DNA of 15,859 bases, from positions 1 to 15,859 of the forward strand of contig JASLXP010000115.1 of assembly GCA_030740295.1 (NCBI GenBank). Direction: 5' to 3'. The position numbers and the translations under genes are program-made. Numbering within the stretch: position 1 is the stretch's first letter; every line of letters starts with the position of its first letter. This document shows, piece after piece, positions 8,114 to 14,305 of the stretch. This stretch comes from Planctomycetota bacterium. Lineage in GTDB: Bacteria; Planctomycetota; PUPC01; JACPCR01. Below the pieces are notes generated by a model. That model worked only from the letters and a program-made list of their open reading frames with translations, was not told the DNA's origin and searched no databases.

Positions 8114-9091
8114 ATGTCTACAAAGGTCGGTTTCATTGGCGCAGGAGACATTTCTCTTTTGCACGCAGAAGGTGTTCATGAGTGCCCCAGTGCAGAACTT
8201 GTCGGTCTTTGGAATCGAACCGCCAAGCGCGGCGAAGAAAAGGCGGCTCTCTTCGGATGCCGGACTTACGCAACGGCCGAAGAACTCGTAAGCGATCCGG
8301 AGATCGATGTGGTGTACGTACTCACAAACATGGAGACGCATCATAAGTACTCTCTGATGGCCATCGAAGCAGGCAAACATGTGCTGGTGGAAAAGCCGAC
8401 CGCGACCACTGTGCAAGAAATCCAGGAGATGGAGGACGCTGCTAACCGTGCTGGCGTCCTGATCGCGCCAGTCCACAACTACCTCTACGAGCCGTCCGTC
8501 ATGCGTGCGAAGGATCTGATCGACAGCGGTAAACTCGGTGATCTCGTCTCGCTTTACGTGATGTATAACATCCATCACCCAGAGGAGGTCGCAGCCAGAT
8601 ACCCGGGCGTGATTCGACAGATCATGACGCATCACGCGTACATCTCGCTTTACCTTGTCGGCGCTCCAGCCTGTGTTTCAGCCATGAAGGCAACCATCAA
8701 TGACGGCAGCGTGCCGCAGGAAAACCTGGCCATGGCGACACTGCAGATGAGGAGCGGCGCGCTGACACATTTCTGTGCCAGCTTTGCCTCCGATGACCAC
8801 GCGGGTGATCCCTGGACAGTCATGATCAAAGTGATCGGCACTAGAGGCGCCACTCGTTACAGCTACCGCGACTGGGTCGAGAACACGCCGGCAATCGTGC
8901 ATTCGCAGACTTACTCCGCATACCCGTACACCATCCGAAGCGTGGGCCGCTACTTCATTGAGGAATGCATCGGTAACGGCAGACCCCCACTTTCATCAAT
9001 GCAGGATGCAGTGACGAGCTTGCGGCTCATCGAGGCGATCGAGGCATCGGTTGAGGAGGGGAGACACGTGGGCGTAATGCGTAATGAGTAA
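8114..9091 (+). CDS. Gfo/Idh/MocA-family oxidoreductase
   Basis: A 325-residue NAD(P)-dependent sugar dehydrogenase-like protein. The N-terminal Rossmann fold shows VGFIGAGDIS at residues 5-14 and the family signature EKP at 93-95. The C-terminal alpha/beta domain carries an MTHHAYISLYLVG segment in place of the usual D-x-G-x-H/D-x-x-x-x-L block, so the active-site details are uncertain. Start ATG 8114 is preceded by AGGAG at an eight-base spacing; an upstream TTG in frame at 8078 lacks support. It diverges from the MDR dehydrogenase across a 139-base gap, which should hold both promoters. The last codons (VMRNE and the stop) are read from a CGTAATG repeat, suggesting that the original C-terminus was altered by repeat insertion. 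Substrate unknown. Confidence 0.9.
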   Translation: MSTKVGFIGAGDISLLHAEGVHECPSAELVGLWNRTAKRGEEKAALFGCRTYATAEELVSDPEIDVVYVLTNMETHHKYSLMAIEAGKHVLVEKPTATTVQEIQEMEDAANRAGVLIAPVHNYLYEPSVMRAKDLIDSGKLGDLVSLYVMYNIHHPEEVAARYPGVIRQIMTHHAYISLYLVGAPACVSAMKATINDGSVPQENLAMATLQMRSGALTHFCASFASDDHAGDPWTVMIKVIGTRGATRYSYRDWVENTPAIVHSQTYSAYPYTIRSVGRYFIEECIGNGRPPLSSMQDAVTSLRLIEAIEASVEEGRHVGVMRNE

Positions 9092-9093
9092 TC
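9073..9093 (+). repeat. CGTAATG heptamer array, left copy
   Basis: Two perfect CGTAATG units (9073-9086) and one degenerate AGTAATC unit. The array supplies the last codons and TAA stop of the Gfo/Idh/MocA gene. The same heptamer recurs in opposite orientation at 10454-10488. Confidence 0.85.
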
Positions 9094-9123
9094 AGTGTCT
9101 GCGCATGAGTACTTCATGGCTTC
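9093..9123. repeat. Degenerate copy of an internal rpn segment, just past the rpn stop
   Basis: On the minus strand, the bases directly following the rpn stop read GAAGCCATGAAGTACTCATG and on to CAGACACTG. This closely matches the coding segment at 9405-9373 (encoding EAMKNSYAQTL), with a few substitutions and a two-base deletion. It forms a direct repeat with 9373-9405 flanking the GKRE linker and C-terminal domain, and may be a remnant of a second rpn copy. Confidence 0.75.
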
Positions 9124-10215
9124 TCAGTTTGCCGAGAAGTCGAAGTCGTCTATCGACTCTGTAAACAGCACCTTGTCGAGCCAGAGCTCAAGCTGTTCCT
9201 CGTCCTGCGTGGACTCAATGATGCGAGTGACCTCGACGGAGATTCCCCCGAATTTCTGGCTAAGCTGACGGATCAGGATCTTTTGCTGCCCGTCGAGCTT
9301 CCCCTCTCTTTTCCCCTCTCTCTTCCCCTCTCTTTTCCCCTCTCTTTTCCCCTCTCTTTTCCCCGCTCTTTTCAGTGTCTGTGCGTATGAGTTTTTCATG
9401 GCTTCGATCTCCTTCAGATACTCCTGGCTTTCGACGACGTCTTCGATTTCCTGTTGGATTACAGGGACTTCATCTGCGTCCCGGTAGTGGTAAATCAGAG
9501 CTTCCATAAAGGATACCAGATTGAGCCAGCGGTTCTTTTGTTTTTCAGGCATGGCTTCGAGTTGTTCGGTGGCCTCCCGGACGACGGCGCGGAATTCGGC
9601 CAGGCTGCTCTGCCTGGCCTGAACAACTCGCATCAGCCAGCCAAACCAGCCGCCCTGCTCGATGATGGTATCTGGCGGAGTATCTCTGAGATTCAGAAAA
9701 AGCAGCTTGGGGTCGGGGATGAATTCCTCGAAGGTTTCTGCAAACGCCATGCGTTCCATCAGACCATCGAGAGATTTCCACTCCTTCCTTCCCGTGTAAA
9801 ACACCAGCGGCAGGATCGGTTGAAAGCGAAAGCCTCTGTAAGATTTGTGATCTTTCATCCATTGCTCACGCTGCTTGTCCCAGATGAGCATCATGTAAAA
9901 CAACATCCGGAATCCCATCAACGGATCGGGGTCGGACTGATGTTCGATAAGAATGTAGATCGTGATAGCCTTTTTTCGTCGGCCGCGCCTGGCATCAAAA
10001 GGCGCGGTAAACACCAGATCCGATTCTCTCTTCCTGAAATTCTTCAGCACAAAAGTAGCGCGGATACGTTCGAGTTGGGAGAAATCAATGCGGTCGACGA
10101 AATCTGGCGCGGCAATGTTCAGCGCATCCCGGACGTTCAGTGGATCTTCAAACAGAAGCTGAATCCCGCTGTCCGGGAAATTACGCGCGAGCTTTTCAAG
10201 GCGTCTTTTATTCAT
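9124..10215 (-). CDS. rpn: Rpn-family PD-(D/E)XK nuclease / putative transposase
   Basis: A 363-residue protein of the Rpn (recombination-promoting nuclease, YhgA-like) family. RESDLVF (63-69, with Asp66) and YILIEHQS (87-94, with Glu91 and Gln93) form the PD-(D/E)XK active site, followed by ILPLVFYTG near 134-142. After about residue 280 a linker of GKRE repeats (about 282-305) leads into a small C-terminal domain (LIRQLSQKFGG...LELWLDKVL) resembling DUF4351. E. coli Rpn proteins are DNA endonucleases that promote RecA-independent recombination, and many relatives lie in repeat-rich, mobile settings. I chose ATG 10215; a TTG at 10266 in frame would extend the protein by 17 residues but lies in the repeat-bearing upstream region. 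The gene sits alone in a segment bordered by inverted heptamer arrays, so horizontal acquisition or internal transposition is plausible. Confidence 0.88.
   Translation of the reverse strand: MNKRRLEKLARNFPDSGIQLLFEDPLNVRDALNIAAPDFVDRIDFSQLERIRATFVLKNFRKRESDLVFTAPFDARRGRRKKAITIYILIEHQSDPDPLMGFRMLFYMMLIWDKQREQWMKDHKSYRGFRFQPILPLVFYTGRKEWKSLDGLMERMAFAETFEEFIPDPKLLFLNLRDTPPDTIIEQGGWFGWLMRVVQARQSSLAEFRAVVREATEQLEAMPEKQKNRWLNLVSFMEALIYHYRDADEVPVIQQEIEDVVESQEYLKEIEAMKNSYAQTLKRAGKREGKREGKREGKREGKREGKLDGQQKILIRQLSQKFGGISVEVTRIIESTQDEEQLELWLDKVLFTESIDDFDFSAN
9301..9372 (-). repeat. Six 12-bp in-frame tandem repeats in rpn (GKRE linker)
   Basis: Six consecutive units of CCCCTCTCTTTT (plus-strand reading), four perfect, one with a single change (9313-9324) and one with CCCCG (9361-9372). 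Each encodes GKRE or a close variant. The period is a multiple of three, so slippage would change linker length without breaking the frame. Confidence 0.95.
9373..9405. repeat. Internal rpn segment duplicated at 9093-9123
   Basis: This is the coding partner (EAMKNSYAQTL) of the degenerate copy just past the rpn stop. The two copies are in the same orientation and about 280 bases apart. Recombination between them would remove the GKRE linker and the C-terminal domain. Confidence 0.75.
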
Positions 10216-10453
10216 TTCTTCCCGAACTTTGCGGAGACCGTACCGCAGCCGGGTCCTTTGAGGCAACGAATCATTACAGAAAGAGCTTCCAACGAATTCA
10301 GGGAAACAACGAATGGGTTACGAACAACCATAGATCGTTGGTAGACCAGATGATCACCCCGGACATTACATCTGTGCAAGGCTTACCTGCTCCCGTAGCA
10401 ATGCCTTCCAACCGATGCCAGCAACAACAACGGTCCCCAAGACCACACTTACT
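10216..10453. other. Non-coding stretch upstream of rpn
   Basis: No convincing gene on either strand. It holds a 31-bp repeat copy (10285-10315) and an extra CAACGAAT box at 10264-10271, and should contain the rpn promoter, which I could not identify. The heptamer array adjoins it on the right. Open frames here are shadows of the rpn and lactonase genes extended through repeat sequence. Confidence 0.6.
10285..10315 (-). repeat. Dispersed 31-bp repeat, single copy upstream of rpn
   Basis: The plus strand reads GCTTCCAACGAATTCAGGGA through to CAACGAATG. It is identical over 31 bases to the reverse complement of the third repeat unit near 14121-14151. It contains two CAACGAAT boxes, at 10290-10297 and 10307-10314, 17 bases apart. 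Confidence 0.9.
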
Positions 10454-10488
10454 CATTACGCATTACGCATTACGCATTACGCATTACG
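10454..10488 (-). repeat. CGTAATG heptamer array, right copy
   Basis: Five perfect tandem CATTACG units on the plus strand (CGTAATG on the minus strand). The lactonase stop codon TAA lies within the last unit. It is in inverted orientation relative to the array at 9073-9093, about 1.4 kb away, so the two bracket the rpn gene. Confidence 0.95.
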
Positions 10489-11554
10489 TCACTATCATCT
10501 TCACACACACCGGCTTATTCACTTCCGTGATGTGCCCAGTCTCGTTCAGCTCGCCAGTTTCCTGATCGATACGGAACGGCACGATGTTGTCGTTGTTCTG
10601 ATTGGCGGCGAAGAGGAATTGACCGGACGGGTCGATGCAGAAATTTCGGGGATGATCGCCCTGGGTGGGCTCGTGGCCGACGAGAGTGATTTTGCCGGTG
10701 TCTGCGTCCACGGAATAGATCACGATGCTGTTGTGGCCGCGGTTCGATCCGTAAAGGAAGCGGCCGTCTGCTGAGATGTGGACGTCTGCGGTGTAGCTGT
10801 CCCCTCCGAAGTCGGCAGGGAGGGTAGGGACATGTTCGACGTCCGAAGTCTCGCCGGTTTCGGCGTTGTAGTTGAGGACGTTCATCATGTTGTCGAGCTC
10901 ATTGATGACGTAGATGAACTTGCCGTTCGGATGGAAATCCAGGTGGCGGGGGCCGGCGCCGGGCTGAATGGGGGCGTGTCCGGCGGGAACGAGTTTGCCG
11001 TTCTCGAGATCCAGTTTGTAGATCATGACCTTGTCGATGCCGAGGTCGGAACACAGGGCGTGTCGATTACTGTTGTCAATGAAGAACGAATGCGCGTGCG
11101 GCTCTTTCTGTCGGCCTTCGTTGACGCTTGAGCCCTCGTGTTGGTGGAAATCGCTGACCTCGCCGAGTGAACCGTCCTCATTAATCGGCAGCATGGAAAC
11201 ACTACCGCCGCCGTAGTTGGCGACGACGATGTACCTGCCGGTCTGATCGACGCTCAAGTGGCATGGGCCTGAGCCGCCGCAAGGCTGATCGTTAATGTGT
11301 TGCAGCTCGCCCTTCTCGAGGTCGATGGAGAATCCGCTTACCCCGCCGACGGGTTTTCCTTCGAAGTCGCCGATCTCGCTGACTGCGTAGAGGTTTCTCT
11401 TGTTCGGCGAGATTGCCAAAAAGGACGGATTCTTCACGCCGCCGATGGCGCTGATGGGCTCGATCGCGCCTTTCTCTGAATCAAGCCTGTAAACGTGGAT
11501 GCCCGACTGAGCCGCGTCTGAGTAAGAGCCTACGAATACCAGTGTGTCTGACAT
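10484..11554 (-). CDS. Lactonase-family (6-phosphogluconolactonase-like) seven-bladed propeller
   Basis: A 356-residue protein of the cycloisomerase/YbhE-type lactonase family. It starts MSDTLVFVGSYSD and shows regularly spaced blades: FLAISPNKRNLYAVSE, CHLSVDQTGRYIVVANYGGGSV, PHAHSFFIDN, HLDFHPNGKFIYVINE, DVHISADGRFLYGSNRG and NFCIDPSGQFLFAANQN. These S/D-P-x-G-x-x-[LI]-[YF] blade motifs and the PHAHS segment are typical of bacterial 6-phosphogluconolactonases of this fold, which hydrolyse sugar lactones. There is no signal peptide. ATG 11554 has AGGAG seven bases upstream. It could open the lactone made by the nearby dehydrogenases, but a role in the pentose phosphate pathway or on another lactone is equally possible. 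The stop codon comes from the heptamer array. Confidence 0.9.
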   Translation of the reverse strand: MSDTLVFVGSYSDAAQSGIHVYRLDSEKGAIEPISAIGGVKNPSFLAISPNKRNLYAVSEIGDFEGKPVGGVSGFSIDLEKGELQHINDQPCGGSGPCHLSVDQTGRYIVVANYGGGSVSMLPINEDGSLGEVSDFHQHEGSSVNEGRQKEPHAHSFFIDNSNRHALCSDLGIDKVMIYKLDLENGKLVPAGHAPIQPGAGPRHLDFHPNGKFIYVINELDNMMNVLNYNAETGETSDVEHVPTLPADFGGDSYTADVHISADGRFLYGSNRGHNSIVIYSVDADTGKITLVGHEPTQGDHPRNFCIDPSGQFLFAANQNNDNIVPFRIDQETGELNETGHITEVNKPVCVKMIVT

Positions 11555-11636
11555 GATGTTCTCCTTAATTTGAAAACGGGGTAGCGAACTGTCTCTTCCC
11601 TTCGTCCGCTGTCTCAGAAGATGGGAGCCTGCGTGC

Positions 11637-11665
11637 TTAACACAACCGGGCGCCCGTGCTACTAT
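11637..11665 (+). promoter_or_regulatory. Candidate promoter of the FMN reductase gene, with palindrome in the spacer
   Basis: TTAACA (11637-11642) and TACTAT (11660-11665) lie 17 bases apart, matching 5/6 and 4/6 sigma70 consensus positions. The spacer contains the perfect 10-bp palindrome CGGGCGCCCG (11647-11656), a possible regulator-binding site. The leader would be about 100 bases. Confidence 0.45.
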
Positions 11666-11769
11666 GATTCGACAGCTCGAAGGAAGATCAAATCAGCTTG
11701 CGGGTTTATCCAGGCAATTTACGCATCGGTTCAAAAAGCGAAGAACAGCCGTGAAGGAGGAAAACAGCC

Positions 11770-12696
11770 ATGGCAACTGTCTTAGCGGTACTTTGTAGTG
11801 GGCGCAAAAAAGGCTACACAGCAGGATTGCTGAATGCGGCGGTAGAGGGCATAGGAGGTGTCGAAGGGGTGAACGCTGAAGTCGTTCATCTCTGGGACTA
11901 CCAGTTCCAGCCGTGCAGAAGTTGCTTCCACTGCATCCGCAATCCGGAACACGATTGCGCCCAAAGCGATGCGATGGGGCGCGATGGCGAGTTGCATCAG
12001 AAGGTTGCTGGTGCCAACGGCATGTTCATCGCCGATGCCGTTCACTTCTGGGGGCCTTCCGCAATGTGCCATCTGTTTATCGAGCGGCTTTATCCTTTCC
12101 TCTGGGGTGATGGCCTGAACGGGATGCCCTTCGCCTCTGTCTCCTGCGCCTCCAATCAGGGAATGCAGATTCTGGCAACGAAAGACATCTGCAAGTGGGC
12201 ATCCTCGTTGAAAACCAGGTACGTCGGCGGCCTGCCGGTGCACCTCTGCTATTATGAAAAAGCGATTGAGGAGGCGCGAGACCTTGGGGCCAGGCTTGGC
12301 GAAGCGGCACTGCGAGACGAAAGGGAAGGACGACAGACTTACGCCGATGACGAAGAGCGCTTTCTTGCCTTCGACGATTCGCATTGGCACACGCTGCGCC
12401 CCTACCTTCAGAACCTTACCAACGACACCTTCGAAGCGGATTCGTCACTCATCGCTGAGGCCCTGCATGAAGGCGCTTTCAAGCGGCCTGAGGCAAATGA
12501 ACTGCTGGAAAAGGCTCTCCCAAAACTGGAGGCCACGCTTTCCCATTATCAGGCCGGAGATCGCGCAGCAGCCTACCGGGAGTTAGTTGCCACAAGTGCG
12601 CTCTGGACGAACGCAACCTGGCTGGAGTTCCTGGAACAAGATGTCGTGCGAGGAAAGCAACCCGAATCCTATCGCCCCTTGCCTTCCGATGAATGA
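11770..12696 (+). CDS. Flavodoxin-like NAD(P)H-dependent FMN reductase
   Basis: A 308-residue protein. The first 190 residues form a flavodoxin-like fold of the NADPH-dependent FMN reductase type: strand VLAVLCSGRKKGYTAGLL at 4-21 (phosphate-binding loop), then a Cys cluster CRSCFHCIRNPEHDC at 49-63 as in related iron-sulfur flavoproteins, then AVHFWGPSAM near 92-101, where the usual P-x-Y-x-x-x-[MV] motif is expected. The remaining 110 residues are helical and unusual for the family. AAGGAGG lies nine bases upstream of the ATG. The protein is probably a cytoplasmic redox enzyme using FMN; substrate unknown. It is transcribed alone, diverging from the lactonase gene, with two hairpins downstream. 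Confidence 0.83.
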   Translation: MATVLAVLCSGRKKGYTAGLLNAAVEGIGGVEGVNAEVVHLWDYQFQPCRSCFHCIRNPEHDCAQSDAMGRDGELHQKVAGANGMFIADAVHFWGPSAMCHLFIERLYPFLWGDGLNGMPFASVSCASNQGMQILATKDICKWASSLKTRYVGGLPVHLCYYEKAIEEARDLGARLGEAALRDEREGRQTYADDEERFLAFDDSHWHTLRPYLQNLTNDTFEADSSLIAEALHEGAFKRPEANELLEKALPKLEATLSHYQAGDRAAAYRELVATSALWTNATWLEFLEQDVVRGKQPESYRPLPSDE

Positions 12697-12703
12697 CGTG
12701 GAC

Positions 12704-12720
12704 CGGCCTTCTTCAGGCCG
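12704..12720 (+). terminator. Hairpin directly after the FMN reductase stop
   Basis: CGGCCT, loop TCTTC, AGGCCG: a perfect six-base-pair GC-rich stem eight bases past the stop codon. There is no T-tract, so intrinsic termination is uncertain. Confidence 0.3.
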
Positions 12721-12784
12721 ATACAAGCTGCCATATTTGCATCAGGACGATGTGCTTTCGATTCGGCATGGACGGTTTAACAGA

Positions 12785-12819
12785 CAAAGGGCTGTCGGTG
12801 GAGTTCCGACAACCCTTTG
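12785..12819. terminator. Strong hairpin between convergent FMN reductase and tRNA genes
   Basis: CAAAGGG-C-TGTCGG, loop TGGAGTT, CCGACA-A-CCCTTTG: thirteen base pairs with one C/A mismatch. It sits between two convergent transcription units, where a bidirectional terminator is expected. It lacks a clear T-run on either strand. Confidence 0.5.
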
Positions 12820-12886
12820 ACTTACTTGCGGTTACAGCCGAGGAACTAGCCGGAGTGGAGGCGGCAAAGGTCGCGGCTGTACTATC

Positions 12887-12963
12887 TGGCACGCCCGGGA
12901 GGACTCGAACCTCCAACCAATTGGTTCGAAGCCAACTACTCTGTCCAATTGAGCTACGGGCGC
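12887..12963 (-). tRNA. tRNA-Arg (anticodon UCG), CCA encoded
   Basis: The 77-base minus-strand sequence folds as a full cloverleaf: acceptor GCGCCCG paired with CGGGCGT (a G-U at the 1:72 position), D arm GCTC, anticodon arm with loop CTTCGAA (anticodon TCG, reading CGA), a five-base variable loop TGGTT, T arm GGAGG-TTCGAGT-CCTCC, discriminator G and a genomically encoded CCA. The gene would decode Arg CGA codons. It stands alone with its own promoter. Confidence 0.95.
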
Positions 12964-12983
12964 TTCGATGCAAAAGGGCGGGC

Positions 12984-13011
12984 ATTATAATTTCGAAGTG
13001 CACCATCGCAA
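12984..13011 (-). promoter_or_regulatory. Sigma70-type promoter of the tRNA-Arg gene
   Basis: On the minus strand, TTGCGA (13011-13006) and a perfect TATAAT (12989-12984) are 16 bases apart. A start site near 12977 would lie about 14 bases before the mature tRNA 5' end, a typical arrangement. Confidence 0.7.
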
Positions 13012-13135
13012 GAGAGCCATGCAAAAGCGCGAGCCCGGGGTAAACTTCCGCGCAATTCGGGTAGTCTGTCTTAAATAGTCTGCCTTTTCCCTGCACGCCT
13101 TAATTGTCCTGCCCTTAATCTCTGTCTCCACCGAG

Positions 13136-13987
13136 ATGAGCACTATGAAATTCACCAAAATGCACGGCATCGGCAACGATTATGTCTATGTAAATATGTT
13201 CGAAGAAACCGTCGACAACCCCGCCGAGGTCGCCATCAAAGTCTCCGATCGGCATTTTGGTATCGGCGGCGACGGACTCATCCTCATCGGCCCATCGGAG
13301 AAGGCGCCCGTGCGGATGAGGATGTTCAATGCCGATGGCTCGGAAGCCGAAATGTGCGGCAACGGACTCCGCTGCGTCGGAAAATTCGTATTCGATAGAA
13401 AGATCGTCGAGGGAACTTCATTTCCAGTTGAGACCGGCGCCGGCGTCCTGAACGTGCAAATCACACCGGATGACAGCGGCCTCGCCGCAGCCGCCAGGAT
13501 CAATATGGGCGAGCCACACCTCACCCGTGGCGAGATTCCCATGCAGGGACCGGCCGACGAAAGAGCAGTGAAGCAGAGACTGCAAATCAGAGATCGTGAA
13601 TTCGAATTCACCGCCGTCTCGATGGGCAACCCTCACTGCGTGATCTTCCTTGAAGAAGATCTCGACGCCTTCGAGATTGAAAGATACGGTCCGGAAATCG
13701 AAAACCACACCCTCTTCCCCCAGCGCATCAACGTAGAGTTCGTCACTCAGCAGGCCGAAAACGAGCTCTGCCAGCGCACCTGGGAACGGGGCTGTGCCGA
13801 AACCCTGGCCTGCGGCACTGGCGCTTCCGCGGTGTGCGTCGCCGCCAACCTCCTCGGCCTCTGCGGACGAAACACGCTCATCCACCTCAAAGGCGGCGAC
13901 CTCAACCTCGAATGGTCCGAAGAAGACAACTGCATCTACAAGACCGGACCCGCCACTGAGGTCTTCAGCGGCGAAATCAAGCTCTGA
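13136..13987 (+). CDS. dapF: Diaminopimelate epimerase
   Basis: A 283-residue enzyme that interconverts LL- and meso-diaminopimelate in lysine and peptidoglycan synthesis. KFTKMHGIGNDYVYV at the N-terminus, AEMCGNGLRC at 71-80 (catalytic Cys74), GNPHCV at 164-169, and LACGTGASAVC with catalytic Cys226 are all present, giving the complete two-Cys PLP-independent racemase active site. Length is usual for the family (about 275). The ATG at 13136 adds MST before the ATG at 13145; many homologues begin at the equivalent of the second (MKFTKMHG), so the start is uncertain by three residues. It appears to be transcribed alone, with a hairpin and T-rich run just after it. Its presence indicates a DAP-type peptidoglycan and/or lysine pathway. 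Confidence 0.97.
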   Translation: MSTMKFTKMHGIGNDYVYVNMFEETVDNPAEVAIKVSDRHFGIGGDGLILIGPSEKAPVRMRMFNADGSEAEMCGNGLRCVGKFVFDRKIVEGTSFPVETGAGVLNVQITPDDSGLAAAARINMGEPHLTRGEIPMQGPADERAVKQRLQIRDREFEFTAVSMGNPHCVIFLEEDLDAFEIERYGPEIENHTLFPQRINVEFVTQQAENELCQRTWERGCAETLACGTGASAVCVAANLLGLCGRNTLIHLKGGDLNLEWSEEDNCIYKTGPATEVFSGEIKL

Positions 13988-14016
13988 GTAAGCGGCCTGA
14001 TTCTGAAGAGACATCC

Positions 14017-14040
14017 AGGGATTGACAGATCCTTTTTCTT
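14017..14040 (+). terminator. Putative intrinsic terminator of dapF
   Basis: AGGGAT, loop TGACAG, ATCCTT (six pairs including one G-U), followed by TTTCTT. It lies about 30 bases after the dapF stop. The T-rich tail merges into the first 40-bp repeat, so part of the tail may be repeat sequence. Confidence 0.45.
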
Positions 14041-14153
14041 CATTCGTTGTTTCCTTTCATTCGTTGGAAGCCCTTTCTTCATTCGTTGTTTCCCTGAATT
14101 CGTTGGAAGCCCTTCTTCTTCATTCGTTGTTTCCCTGAATTCGTTGGAAGCCC
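14041..14153 (+). repeat. Three tandem copies of a ~40-bp repeat with 17-bp-phased ATTCGTTG boxes
   Basis: Units begin with CATTCGTTG at 14041, 14080 and 14121 (periods 39 and 41) and end in GGAAGCCC at 14073, 14112 and 14153. Units 2 and 3 are near identical; unit 1 differs in the middle. Each unit has two ATTCGTTG boxes starting 17 bases apart. An inverted 31-bp copy of the same element lies upstream of rpn at 10285-10315. Confidence 0.93.
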
Positions 14154-14173
14154 TTTTAATAGAAGTACGGATG

Positions 14174-14198
14174 TCCACGGAAACTCTGCGTGGGTTTT
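14174..14198 (+). terminator. Hairpin with short T-run upstream of the sigma factor gene
   Basis: TCCACG, loop GAAACTCTG, CGTGGG, then TTTT. The six-pair stem (one T-G pair) followed by four Ts resembles a weak terminator or attenuator ahead of the sigma factor gene. Confidence 0.3.
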
Positions 14199-14305
14199 AG
14201 ACGTCTCACTCTATTTTAGAAACGTCATCATCATCCGTAGCGCTTCGATGACCCCACTTTCATTTTCTTCCAGAAATTCGATCCCCTCGCCCGTCTAAAA
14301 AGACA

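Larger units (their letters stand above)
13988..14305. other. Gene-free 318-base stretch between dapF and the sigma factor
   Basis: It holds a terminator-like hairpin right after dapF, three copies of a roughly 40-bp repeat (14041-14153), a second hairpin (14174-14194) with a short T-run, and the leader of the sigma factor gene. No credible coding frame is seen; open frames on the minus strand translate only the repeats. Confidence 0.7.

Noticed and set aside
9454..10344. Plus-strand open frame of 296 codons opposite rpn
   Set aside because: It is antisense to the conserved PD-(D/E)XK motifs, and its C-terminal residues merely translate the dispersed repeat.
10415..10774. Plus-strand frame translating the CATTACG array
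   Set aside because: The repetitive THYALRI-like peptide is a known type of spurious translation, and the rest is antisense to the lactonase gene.
12713..13096. Minus-strand frame across the tRNA region
   Set aside because: It overlaps a complete tRNA gene and its promoter and has no protein family features.
14041..14153. CRISPR array
   Set aside because: Unit periods are 39-41 bases but there are no unique spacers between constant repeats, the units are nearly contiguous, and no cas genes are present.
13936..14178. Small minus-strand frame across the 40-bp repeats
   Set aside because: The product is only a translation of the repeat units, with no homology features, and it overlaps the dapF end.
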